Shown here: piece after piece, positions 17,703-26,805 of the stretch
How positions within the stretch are numbered: the stretch's first letter is position 1
Layout: every line of letters starts with the position of its first letter
Assembly (NCBI GenBank): GCA_002471825.1
Contig: DKQS01000004.1
Coordinates: 191,981 to 255,980 of the forward strand
DNA length: 64,000 bases
Direction: 5' to 3'
Source of the DNA: Flavobacteriaceae bacterium UBA7302
GTDB taxonomy: Bacteria > Bacteroidota > Bacteroidia > Flavobacteriales > Flavobacteriaceae
Made by a program: the position numbers and the translations under genes
The notes under the pieces: generated by a model
Seen by the model: only the letters and a program-made list of their open reading frames with translations
Told to the model about the DNA's origin: nothing
Databases searched by the model: none

Positions 17703-19703
17703 ATGAAAAAATACGGAAGGTATGTTCCGCTTCATTTCCTGTTGCTGTATGGTTTGGGGATTGTCCTCCAGGATCATCACCAACTTTGGACAGTAGGCTT
17801 TCGAGAAGGACTTGGGCTACTTGTAGTCCTTTTGATGATCCTTTACCTTGCTGGAAGAATTACAAGAACCTTTTGCAGTTACCTGCTTTTCTTTTTGTTG
17901 GGACTTTTTCTGACCCATCAATCCGAACCAAACAATTCAGAGAACTATTATCAAAACTATTGGCAAGAGGGGAGTGTCATACGAGTCCGAATCACCGAGG
18001 AATTGCGCGCTAATTCTTATAACAATCGCTATTATGGAGCGGTTGTTCAAGTAGCTAGTCAACCCGTGTTAGGGAAACTACTTTTGAATGTAGAAAAGGA
18101 TTCAGTAACTCAATTTAAAGTGGATGATGAAATCTTTTTTACGACTCCCTTGCAGGACATATCACCTCCCAAAAACCCTTATGATTTTGACTATCGAGCC
18201 TATTTGAAAAGGCAGCAGGTATCCCAGCAAGTATTCTTGAAATCCAATACCTATCTGCATCACCAAAAAGAACCGCATACCTTGAAAGGCTATGCAAATC
18301 AGGTCAGAGCTAGACTTATTCGAGGTTTGGCAAATCAGGGATTTTCTGAAGAAGTGCTTTCGGTATTACAAGCCTTGTTATTGGGACAACGAAATGGGAT
18401 TTCTTACGAGCTCCGAGAAGGCTACGCTAAGGCAGGAGCCATTCATATCCTCGCCATTTCGGGATTGCATGTGGGTATCTTGTTATTGCTATTGAATTTC
18501 CTAATGAAACCGCTCGAAGCCTTTTCCAAAGGACGAATCCTTAAAACAATGCTGGTGATATTCCTGCTGTGGATGTTTGCCTTGCTCACAGGATTATCGG
18601 CTTCTGTGGTTCGGGCGGTCACCATGTTTTCCTTTGTTTCCATTGGTTTGCTTCGACTTTCCAAAACCTCCATTTACCATTCCTTAATTTCTTCCATGCT
18701 TTGCCTATTACTTTTCAAACCGATGTTTCTGTTTGAAGTAGGATTTCAAATGAGTTACCTGGCGGTATTTAGCATTGTATGGTTGCAACCCAAGATCTAT
18801 GCTGCGGTAAGTATTCGAAATACAATCTTCGATTATTTCTGGCAACTGTTAAGTGTTTCTGTGGCTGCCCAGGTGCTTATTTTGCCACTAAGTATCTATT
18901 ATTTTCATCAGGTGCCCATGCTTTTTTGGCTGACCAATCTAATGGTCATTCCTTTTTTGGGAATCATCTTGGGAGGAGGCATATGCATCATGCTATTGGG
19001 ATGGTGGAATGTTCAAATTGGGTTGCTGTCCTCCTTTTTAGAAAGGTTGGTTGGACTGATGAATCAGGTCATTGGATGGATTGGTATGCAAGAACAATTT
19101 TTGTTAGACGGATTGTATTTGTCTGAATCCGCCTTAATCGGAAGTTACTGGTTGATCGTGACTTTTCTACTATTTTTTCAAAAGAAATCCTATCGGTATT
19201 TGGTATTGGGACTGCTAGCCATTTTGGCTCTGCAACTTCAGTTTTTTGTTCAGAAGGTAATCAGCCTTCAAAAGACGGAGTTTATGGTCTTCCATAAAAG
19301 TAGGAGTAGTATCATTGCGACTCGCAGGCAGCATCAACTTCAACTTTTGAATTCGGATGAGGTATCCAATATATCCGAGTATTTGGAAGGGTATTTGGCC
19401 CGAGAACATCTTGAAGTTGTGGAACAGAAAGATCCTTCCAATGTGTATTTCTTCAAAGAACAAACGATACTTTTGGTAGATAGTTTGGGTGCATATCCCA
19501 GCTCAGTACAGAATCCTGTAGTACTCCTAAAAAACTCACCGAAGATCAATTTGGAACGGATGATCAAATCCATACAACCAATACAAATCGTTGCCGACGC
19601 GTCTAATTATCGCAGTTATGCAGAACGGTGGAAAGAAACCAGTGAGAAGTTTCAAATCCCTTTTCATTCGACTTCTGAAAACGGAGTCTACTTGTTAGAC
19701 TGA
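17703..19703 (+). CDS. comEC: ComEC/Rec2 DNA-uptake channel protein
   Basis: A 666-residue polytopic protein for passage of single-stranded DNA across the inner membrane. The ATG at 17703 is preferred to a TTG nine bases upstream. The order is an N-terminal membrane part, a DUF4131 region with an OB-like fold (about 60-190), then the Competence domain with AISGLHVGI and STSVVRA-like LSASVVRAVT segments and many helices. The C-terminal metallo-beta-lactamase domain found in some ComEC proteins is not evident, as is common in Bacteroidota. It ends one base before the convergent thioredoxin-like gene. Confidence 0.9.
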   Translation: MKKYGRYVPLHFLLLYGLGIVLQDHHQLWTVGFREGLGLLVVLLMILYLAGRITRTFCSYLLFFLLGLFLTHQSEPNNSENYYQNYWQEGSVIRVRITEELRANSYNNRYYGAVVQVASQPVLGKLLLNVEKDSVTQFKVDDEIFFTTPLQDISPPKNPYDFDYRAYLKRQQVSQQVFLKSNTYLHHQKEPHTLKGYANQVRARLIRGLANQGFSEEVLSVLQALLLGQRNGISYELREGYAKAGAIHILAISGLHVGILLLLLNFLMKPLEAFSKGRILKTMLVIFLLWMFALLTGLSASVVRAVTMFSFVSIGLLRLSKTSIYHSLISSMLCLLLFKPMFLFEVGFQMSYLAVFSIVWLQPKIYAAVSIRNTIFDYFWQLLSVSVAAQVLILPLSIYYFHQVPMLFWLTNLMVIPFLGIILGGGICIMLLGWWNVQIGLLSSFLERLVGLMNQVIGWIGMQEQFLLDGLYLSESALIGSYWLIVTFLLFFQKKSYRYLVLGLLAILALQLQFFVQKVISLQKTEFMVFHKSRSSIIATRRQHQLQLLNSDEVSNISEYLEGYLAREHLEVVEQKDPSNVYFFKEQTILLVDSLGAYPSSVQNPVVLLKNSPKINLERMIKSIQPIQIVADASNYRSYAERWKETSEKFQIPFHSTSENGVYLLD

Positions 19704-19704
19704 T

Positions 19705-20223
19705 TTATTTAATGGTGCCTTTGAATTTCTTTTCGAAATCTGCCCAGTCCGTGTCCTTATAAGCTTCCGTATTGAAGTAGGCCAAAATAATTTCAAATCG
19801 CTGCGGACCTAAATACCCGGGAATCTTTTGTAAGAATTGCTCTTCTTTGGTCATGAAGATGGTTGTCGGATAGGACAATTTACCTTCCAAAAAAGCCGCC
19901 GCCAATTCGTGGAATTGCATTCGACCTTGTTGCTGGTATTTAAAGGTGTGACCCTTGTACGTGATGTCTTCTTTGCCTTCACCATTCATTTTAATGGCAT
20001 AGAAATTCTCGTTGATATACTTGGCAATGGTCGGATTTGCATAGGTATCACGATCCATTTTTTTACAGTATCCACACCAATCCGCATACACGTCTAAAAG
20101 AATGGGTTTGGGGTTTTCTTTGTTCAGTTTGATGGCTTCTTCAAAACCTAACCAATTCACTTTTTCTTGGGAAAACCCAACAAAACAAAGGCTGAATGCT
20201 AATAAAACTAGAATTTTTCTCAT
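19705..20223 (-). CDS. Exported thioredoxin-fold protein
   Basis: From the ATG at 20223 the protein has 172 residues; an upstream start at 20247 would add eight polar residues before the signal peptide (RKILVLLAFSLCFVGFSQ), so it is rejected. The motif YADWCGYCKKMD (near 44-55) is the redox-active CxxC of thioredoxin-like reductases of the DsbD-gamma/SoxW group. It likely reduces or protects disulfides in the periplasm. It follows the second POT transporter gene by 45 bases on the same strand and may share its transcript. Confidence 0.85.
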   Translation of the reverse strand: MRKILVLLAFSLCFVGFSQEKVNWLGFEEAIKLNKENPKPILLDVYADWCGYCKKMDRDTYANPTIAKYINENFYAIKMNGEGKEDITYKGHTFKYQQQGRMQFHELAAAFLEGKLSYPTTIFMTKEEQFLQKIPGYLGPQRFEIILAYFNTEAYKDTDWADFEKKFKGTIK

Positions 20224-20268
20224 GTTCTCTTTTGTCGCAAAAGGCATACCAAAATTACAAAAAGTATC

Positions 20269-22026
20269 TTATTTCACGCCGTGCATCAATCGTTTTAAGA
20301 CTGGATGAAGCGCAAAAGATATCAATCCCAGTACCACAGGCACAATGGTAAATATCAAGAAGAAGAACGACAATCCGCTTTCCTCCGTGATCTTATCGAT
20401 ATCACCACCCACATAGTGCGCCATTTTATTTCCAATAGCGATGGATAGGTAATACACTCCGAACATAAATCCGACCATACGCGCTGGAATCAGTTTGCTC
20501 AAATAGGACAATCCCATGGGTGACAAACACAATTCTCCAAGGGTATGGAATAGGTAGGCTAGTACCAACCAAATCATGCTCAACTTCGCAGTTTCAGCAC
20601 CTAAAGGAACGTTTCTGGTGGCAAAGGCCAACAATCCGAATCCGATGGCCATAATGATCAATCCCAAGCCGTATTTAAAGGCTGCTGGGGGATTGTATTT
20701 GCTATCCCACCATTTGGTGAATAAGGGAGCAAAGATGATAATGAACAAGGAGTTTAGAATGGCGAACCAAGTAATCTCAACTTCCTTCGCTTCCGCGCTA
20801 AAATTCACATACAATTTGTAAATCACCAATGCCCAAATAATAACAAAACTAATGGCTAAGACGATGTTGGAAAGACTGATTTTCTTAAATGTTTTTCCGA
20901 ATAAACTGATCAATACATAGGTAATCACACCAATCGGAACCACCGTTACAATCAGGTCGATAATCTTAAATATAGATGCTGCGCTTCCTTCTAATACTCT
21001 ATCCGTAAAATCTCTTGTGTACAGTGGTAGAGACCCTGCAGCCTGCTCGAAAGCCGCCCAGAAGAAGATGGTGAAAATACAGAAGATGGTAAAGGCAATC
21101 ATTCGGTCTCTAGTAATCCGCTCATACCTCGGAATACGAACCACCAAAATGACGATAAAGATGATTCCCGCTAAAAGTGCAAAGAATAAGGAATCACTCA
21201 TTCCAGCCACGGTAAAATTCAGGATGTTATTTCCACCAATTTTACTCAAGGGGTCGTTGATAATAAATATCAATGCGGATATGATAAAAACCCCAATTAA
21301 CAAGTAATCAATGGTGAGGAATTTGTTTAGTTTTTCTCCAGTTGATGTTTCCTTAGCAGCTGCTTTTGCGGCAAGGGCTTCTGGATCTGGTTTTGATCCA
21401 ATGTCCCCAAACAAGGGTTGTGCAAAATAGAATTGCACCATTCCTAACAGCATAAAGATTCCCGCTAGTCCGAATCCGTAGCTCCAACTCACGTTTTCAC
21501 CAATCCAACCACAAAGCATGATTCCCAAGAAAGCACCAGCATTTACACCCATATAGAAAATGTTGTAAGCACCATCTTTCTTTTCGTCATGTCCTTCGTA
21601 CATTTTGGAAATAATGGAAGTCATGTTCGGCTTGAAAAAACCGTTCCCTATGATTAAAAAGGTAATCCCGATGTATAGGAAGGTAGGTGTTTCTACAGCC
21701 ATGGAAGCATGACCAAGGGTCATGAGTAAGGCACCAATTACAACGGCCATGCGATAGCCAATTTTGTTATCGGCCAACCATCCACCTACAATAGGAGTGA
21801 GGTATACGAACAAGGCGTAGGTACCTAGTAACGATAAGGCCGCCGATTTATCCCAGCCCCAGCCAGGGTTTTCTCCAGCAACCATCCCTGTAAGGAAGAT
21901 GACTAAAATAGCGCGCATTCCATAGTAGGAGAAACGCTCCCACATTTCGGTAAAGAACAATACGAACAATCCCGCAGGATGTCCCATCACTTTTGTTTCA
22001 AAAAATTGATCGGTAGATTGACTCAT
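20269..22026 (-). CDS. POT/PTR2 family proton-dependent peptide transporter (long form)
   Basis: A 585-residue MFS protein. The ExxER-type motif is in FFTEMWERFSYYGMRA (25-40), where Glu and Arg couple proton movement, and FYMGVNAGAF (near 156-165) matches the second PTR2 signature. Extra membrane segments in the middle (about 235-300) fit the 14-helix bacterial POT layout. It imports di- and tripeptides. It lies 14 bases after a shorter paralogue and downstream of a dipeptidyl-peptidase gene, so the operon makes and imports small peptides. Confidence 0.9.
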   Translation of the reverse strand: MSQSTDQFFETKVMGHPAGLFVLFFTEMWERFSYYGMRAILVIFLTGMVAGENPGWGWDKSAALSLLGTYALFVYLTPIVGGWLADNKIGYRMAVVIGALLMTLGHASMAVETPTFLYIGITFLIIGNGFFKPNMTSIISKMYEGHDEKKDGAYNIFYMGVNAGAFLGIMLCGWIGENVSWSYGFGLAGIFMLLGMVQFYFAQPLFGDIGSKPDPEALAAKAAAKETSTGEKLNKFLTIDYLLIGVFIISALIFIINDPLSKIGGNNILNFTVAGMSDSLFFALLAGIIFIVILVVRIPRYERITRDRMIAFTIFCIFTIFFWAAFEQAAGSLPLYTRDFTDRVLEGSAASIFKIIDLIVTVVPIGVITYVLISLFGKTFKKISLSNIVLAISFVIIWALVIYKLYVNFSAEAKEVEITWFAILNSLFIIIFAPLFTKWWDSKYNPPAAFKYGLGLIIMAIGFGLLAFATRNVPLGAETAKLSMIWLVLAYLFHTLGELCLSPMGLSYLSKLIPARMVGFMFGVYYLSIAIGNKMAHYVGGDIDKITEESGLSFFFLIFTIVPVVLGLISFALHPVLKRLMHGVK

Positions 22027-22040
22027 GATTGGTTGATTTT

Positions 22041-23381
22041 TTAGTGCTCGTTATCCTCAGCACCGTGAGTTAATACTTCTAATTTCTTTCTGAATATCAT
22101 TACAATGAATCCAAAGGCAACACAGAAAACGGCAATTCCTGTAAACACAGCGAATTCGCCCAATCCTTCGGCAGATTCACCCAATAATCCTGCTAATTTG
22201 TTTCCGAATCCGGTCATGGCGAAATACACACCCATCATCAACGATCCGTATTTCACTGGCGCCAATTTGGTGATATAAGACAAGGCCACAGGAGATATAC
22301 AAAGCTCTCCAACTGTATGTAATAAATAGGCCAAAACCAACCAGTACATGGCAGAAGCACCTGTACTTTGGAATTCAGCAGAAGCTGCCGACATAAAGAA
22401 GAATCCAGTACCCATAATGATCAATCCGATGATCATCTTAAAGAGTGAGGTAGAAACCTTATTTTTTAGTTTACGCTTGGCCCAATATCCCGCAACCGTA
22501 GTTCCAAGGAAGATGATAAACATGGCATTTAATGATTGGAACCAAGAAGCTGGCACTTCCCATCCCATTAACATTCTGTTGGTGTTCTCCATCGCGTAGA
22601 TGTTCATCAAACCACCTGCCTGTTCAAAAGCTCCCCAGAAGACAATTACCAATAAGAAAGACACGAGCAAAACAACCACTCTGTCTTTTTCAACTTTGGT
22701 CAATGGCTGGTTCATCAATTCTTTTTCTTCTGCTTTCTCAGAAGCTCCTAAGAAATTACCAACATGGGTTAAGTATTTCTGACCCAACATGTACTGAAGT
22801 AAACCTAATGCCATTCCGATTCCGGCCAATCCGAATCCGTAGTGCCATCCGTGAACTTCACCCACATATCCAACAATTAAACTGGAAAGAAAGGCTCCTA
22901 AGTTAATTCCGATATAGAAGATGGTAAATCCTTTGTCTCTTCGGATGTCACCTTGCTCGTACAAACCACCCACCATGGTAGAGATGTTAGGTTTGAGCAT
23001 TCCTACACCCAAAATGATGAAGCCAAGACCTGAATAAAAAGCCCATAACTCTTCAACGGCCAAAATACTGTGACCAATTACCAAAAGGATACCACCGTAG
23101 AGTACGGCTTTCTTCTGACCTAAAATTTTATCAGCAATCCAACCACCAGGAATTCCTGCTACGTATACCAGCATGGTATACCATCCATACAATGCCAATG
23201 CCTCTCCATTGGTCCACCCTAATCCGGCATTTTCTACATCGGTCTGAGCCACCAAATAGAGTACCAAAATGGCACGCATTCCGTAGTAGGAGAATCGCTC
23301 CCACATCTCGGTGAAAAATAAAATATACAGTCCGACTGGATGTCCAAATAATTCCTTTTGCTTGATTGTTGTATCACTCAT
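22041..23381 (-). CDS. POT/PTR2 family proton-dependent peptide transporter (short form)
   Basis: A 446-residue paralogue of the next gene. It shares the FFTEMWERFSYYGMRA segment (22-37) and FYIGINLGAF (near 154-163). About 100 residues of the middle present in the longer paralogue are missing, and the segment PVALSYITKLAP (near 358) is kept. A two-transporter tandem suggests a different peptide preference for each. It starts 10 bases after the peptidase gene. Confidence 0.9.
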   Translation of the reverse strand: MSDTTIKQKELFGHPVGLYILFFTEMWERFSYYGMRAILVLYLVAQTDVENAGLGWTNGEALALYGWYTMLVYVAGIPGGWIADKILGQKKAVLYGGILLVIGHSILAVEELWAFYSGLGFIILGVGMLKPNISTMVGGLYEQGDIRRDKGFTIFYIGINLGAFLSSLIVGYVGEVHGWHYGFGLAGIGMALGLLQYMLGQKYLTHVGNFLGASEKAEEKELMNQPLTKVEKDRVVVLLVSFLLVIVFWGAFEQAGGLMNIYAMENTNRMLMGWEVPASWFQSLNAMFIIFLGTTVAGYWAKRKLKNKVSTSLFKMIIGLIIMGTGFFFMSAASAEFQSTGASAMYWLVLAYLLHTVGELCISPVALSYITKLAPVKYGSLMMGVYFAMTGFGNKLAGLLGESAEGLGEFAVFTGIAVFCVAFGFIVMIFRKKLEVLTHGAEDNEH

Positions 23382-23391
23382 AATCTAAGTT

Positions 23392-25608
23392 TTATCCTTT
23401 AATTTCTACTTCTTTACTATTTTGGTTTGATAAGTTTTCTTTTATAAAAGCAGTCATTTTTTCATAGAGGTGCAAACGTGTGTTTTTGCCTTTGTAAATG
23501 CCGTGCGCTCGATCTGGGTAAATGGCCAGGTCGAAAGGTTTGTTGGCTTCTACCAATGCATTGATCATGCGCATGGTGTTCTGAGCATGTACGTTGTCGT
23601 CTCCTGTTCCGTGCACCAATAAGTATTTTCCTTTTAACTGATCGGCATAATTGATTGGAGAATTGTCGTCATATCCGCTAGCGTTTTCTTGCGGAGTTCT
23701 CATATAACGTTCGGTATATACCGTATCATAAAAACGCCATGAGGTTACCGGTGCTACTGCAATAGCCATAGAGAACACGTCGTTTCCTTTCAGAATACAA
23801 TTGGTGCTCATAAAGCCTCCGTAAGACCAACCCCAAATACCGATATTGTTCGCATCAATGTATGGTAATTCACCCAATTTCTTTGCTGCCGCAATTTGAT
23901 CTTCTACTTCGAATTTACCCAATTCTTTATAAGTCATTTTTTTGAAATCGCTTCCTTTGAGTCCGGTTCCACGACCGTCCACACAGGCTATGATGATGCC
24001 TTGCTGCGCCAACATTTGATACCAGTAATCGTTACTTCCGTTCCAACGGTTGGAAACCGACTGCGAGCCTGGACCTGAATATTGATACATTAACAATGGA
24101 TACTCTTTATTCTCATTGAAATCAACAGGTTTGATCATCCACATGTTCAAGTCGTTTCCATTGATGTTGATGGTAGAAAATTCTTTCGGACTCATTTTGT
24201 ACTCGGCAATTTTCTCTTTGAATTTCTGATTGTCAATAATGGTCTTCTTCATTTCACCCTCTGCCGAATACAAGGCGTAAACCGGTGGCGTAGTTGACGA
24301 ACTATGGGTATTGATGAAGTAGTTTAAGTTTTTGCTGAAGGAAGCAGAATTGTTTCCGTCTTCATTGCTGAGCAGTTTTTTATTGGATCCATCCAAACCA
24401 ATGCTGTACACGCCTCGGTTGATAGAACCATTCTCTACCGACTGATAATAGATGGTGTTTTTTGAAGGATTGAATCCGTAGTAGTTGGTCACTTCCCATT
24501 CGCCCTTGGTCACTTGATTGATCAACTTTCCATTTTTGTCGTAATGGTAAATGTGATTGTAACCATCTTTCTCGCTGGTCCAAATGAAACTATCGTCATT
24601 CAAAAAGGTTAGGTTGTCATGGATGTCTACATAAGCCTTGTCCGTTTCGTTCAATAACACCGAAGAGCTCGAACGCAGGGCATTTACTGAATGTAATTTT
24701 AAATCATTCTGATGACGGTTCAAGGTAGTTGCAATTAAAATGTTGTCTTGATTCGACCACTTTAATCGCGCGATGTATTCGTAATTGCCCAATCCGATTT
24801 TTCTAGTCGAGCGAGACCCTACATTGTACATATGCAAGCTCACTTTCGCATTGTCTTCTCCGGCTTTTGGATATTTAAAAACATGTTCAGTTGGGTACAA
24901 TTTGCTGCCCGTTACACCCATTTCAAACTGACGAACATTCGATTCGTCAAAACGAAGGAAGGCGATGTACCTACTATTCTTGCTCCATTCGAAAGCACGA
25001 ACAAATCCGAATTCCTCTTCGTACACCCAATCGGTTGTACCATTGATGATGTTGTTGGTTTTTCCGTCTCTCGTTACCTTTGTTACGGCATTGTTAGAAA
25101 GATTCTTGATGTATAAATTGTTGTCTTTGGCGTAGGCTACTTTTTTATTGTCTGGAGAAAAAGTTGGTTCCTGGATGTCTTTTCCAATCAATTGCAACTT
25201 TTTACTCTTAATGTCATAGACATAATAGGTTCCTTTGAAAGAGCGACGGTATACTTTTTTAAAGCTGGTTCCAAGAAGTAACTTGGATTCGTCATTGTTA
25301 AAACTGTAGGAACTGAAACGAGGCAAGTCTTTCAAATCCTTCCCGTCAACAACCGTTTCCACTTTTTCAAGGGTGGCATAACTGTATTTGTCAACCGTAG
25401 AGGAATTGGTTTCTTCATTGTAGTTTAACAAGGAGTAGAAATCGCCGTTCATGGAATTCAAGGCGTTCATGCGTTCGGTCGAAAAGGCACCGCCCCAAAT
25501 TTCTTCTAAAGTTATGTTTTTTGATCCTGTGGTTGCTTGATTATTGTCTGAAGTTGAATTGCATTGAATGAAAAGAAGTAATAATGCAATTAGACTAATT
25601 TTTCTCAT
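23392..25608 (-). CDS. S9B dipeptidyl peptidase IV-type lipoprotein
   Basis: A 738-residue exopeptidase that removes X-Pro or X-Ala dipeptides. The lipobox is LFIQCNS (Cys16), which places it on the outer membrane or in the periplasm. An eight-bladed propeller (about 45-470) contains WVYEEEFGF (near 194-202), the Glu-Glu pair that binds the substrate amino end in DPP4. The catalytic domain has GWSYGGFM (Ser near 610), GDDNVH (Asp near 688) and DRAHGIY (His near 719). It leads the peptide operon. Confidence 0.92.
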   Translation of the reverse strand: MRKISLIALLLLFIQCNSTSDNNQATTGSKNITLEEIWGGAFSTERMNALNSMNGDFYSLLNYNEETNSSTVDKYSYATLEKVETVVDGKDLKDLPRFSSYSFNNDESKLLLGTSFKKVYRRSFKGTYYVYDIKSKKLQLIGKDIQEPTFSPDNKKVAYAKDNNLYIKNLSNNAVTKVTRDGKTNNIINGTTDWVYEEEFGFVRAFEWSKNSRYIAFLRFDESNVRQFEMGVTGSKLYPTEHVFKYPKAGEDNAKVSLHMYNVGSRSTRKIGLGNYEYIARLKWSNQDNILIATTLNRHQNDLKLHSVNALRSSSSVLLNETDKAYVDIHDNLTFLNDDSFIWTSEKDGYNHIYHYDKNGKLINQVTKGEWEVTNYYGFNPSKNTIYYQSVENGSINRGVYSIGLDGSNKKLLSNEDGNNSASFSKNLNYFINTHSSSTTPPVYALYSAEGEMKKTIIDNQKFKEKIAEYKMSPKEFSTININGNDLNMWMIKPVDFNENKEYPLLMYQYSGPGSQSVSNRWNGSNDYWYQMLAQQGIIIACVDGRGTGLKGSDFKKMTYKELGKFEVEDQIAAAKKLGELPYIDANNIGIWGWSYGGFMSTNCILKGNDVFSMAIAVAPVTSWRFYDTVYTERYMRTPQENASGYDDNSPINYADQLKGKYLLVHGTGDDNVHAQNTMRMINALVEANKPFDLAIYPDRAHGIYKGKNTRLHLYEKMTAFIKENLSNQNSKEVEIKG

Positions 25609-25704
25609 TAAATCTTGGTTTGATAAAACTTTGTCAAGTTTACGGAAAAATCAGCAAAAAATTAGTTAAAAGAATGGTTTAAATTGAATAGAAGTCAAAA
25701 AAGA

Positions 25705-25734
25705 AAAGCCCAATTCGGAGTAGAATTGGGCTTT
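25705..25734 (-). terminator. Intrinsic terminator after the prohibitin-like gene
   Basis: A perfect 12-bp stem (AAAGCCCAATTC with GAATTGGGCTTT) with a 6-base loop is followed on the minus strand by a T-rich run. It ends the minus-strand transcript of the gene stopping at 25746 and may also separate it from the peptidase operon. Confidence 0.8.
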
Positions 25735-25745
25735 AAAAAGGCGAA

Positions 25746-26573
25746 TTACTTTTTCTTTTTTGCCTTTGAGGTCTTGGTGGTCTTCTCTTCTTTTTTAGTA
25801 GCATCATTCACCATCAATGGTGTTTTTCCATCGGTAATGATGATTTTGGAGTTCGCAGATTGCGACAATGCCTTGAAAGCTTCAATGGCTTTGATTCTGA
25901 TAATACCATCGGTCAATCCTTCAGAGATAATGATTTGGGCATCTCTTTCACCTTTTGCATTAATAATTTTACGTTCCGCTTCTAATTTTTCTTGCTTTAG
26001 AACAAACTCCATGCGCATGGCGTCTTGTTCTGCTTGCAACTTTCTTTCTACCGAACTTGCCAAACCTCTCGGTAATTGAATGCTTTTCATAAGAACAGCA
26101 ATTAGCTCTATTCCGTCTGCCTGCTTTTCTAAGTTCACTTTCATCTTCTTCAAAATCTCAGCTTCAATGTTGGCACGCATACCTGAGTGCATGTCTTTTG
26201 CAAAAAATTGCGCACAAACATCAGAGGCAGCCGAACGGAATACACTAGTGATGACCGATTCGTAATCCCTTCCTAGATTCTTCAATACAGAAGCCACCTT
26301 ATCACCTTCCAGTCGGTGTAAAATGGAAATTTCTGAGTTCACGCTCAGACCTTCCTTGCTCGGTAGGGTTAAGAATAGTTTGATATTTTTTGTCTGTGTA
26401 GATTCTTTAACGATTTTACTCGTAATTGGGTTGTAGAAAACAGTTCCTTCTGTTTGAACATCGTCAGACAATTTTCCTAAGGTTTGCTTGATACCTACCT
26501 CTCCTGGTCTGATCACAGCGCAGCTAGAAAAAATCATAGCAATTAAAAGCAGCGTAATGGTCTCTTTTTTCAT
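25746..26573 (-). CDS. Prohibitin/SPFH-domain lipoprotein
   Basis: The 275 residues begin with a lipobox (IFSSCAV, Cys18) instead of the usual membrane anchor, then a band-7/SPFH domain (about 25-195, with VIRPGEVGIKQTLGK at its start), a coiled coil (about 185-225, EQDAMRMEFVLKQEKLEAERK region) and a Lys-rich tail. SPFH proteins form membrane-bound oligomeric cages and often control proteases. The gene has its own terminator and no obvious partner, so its target is unknown. Confidence 0.85.
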   Translation of the reverse strand: MKKETITLLLIAMIFSSCAVIRPGEVGIKQTLGKLSDDVQTEGTVFYNPITSKIVKESTQTKNIKLFLTLPSKEGLSVNSEISILHRLEGDKVASVLKNLGRDYESVITSVFRSAASDVCAQFFAKDMHSGMRANIEAEILKKMKVNLEKQADGIELIAVLMKSIQLPRGLASSVERKLQAEQDAMRMEFVLKQEKLEAERKIINAKGERDAQIIISEGLTDGIIRIKAIEAFKALSQSANSKIIITDGKTPLMVNDATKKEEKTTKTSKAKKKK

Positions 26574-26778
26574 AATTCGAATGTATTTATAGTTAATTTA
26601 TCATTTTGATAAATCAAGTAACAAACCGCATTCCAATCCGCTTTTTCTTCTATTGGATTTTCTTATGGATTAATCGGGACACAGAATCTTTTTTGCTATG
26701 AAATTTGAGGTTTTTTTTGTATATAGTTAAGCTCCAAAGAGCCATGCTTTCTTAGGATAAAGTCTTATTTGAATACCT

Positions 26779-26786
26779 TATCTTTG
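26779..26786 (+). promoter_or_regulatory. -7 promoter box of the mevalonate operon
   Basis: TATCTTTG matches TANNTTTG exactly, 20 bases before the HMG-CoA reductase ATG. No TTTG is found at the usual -33 distance. Confidence 0.5.
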
Positions 26787-26805
26787 TTTTATTTAAACAC
26801 GATAC

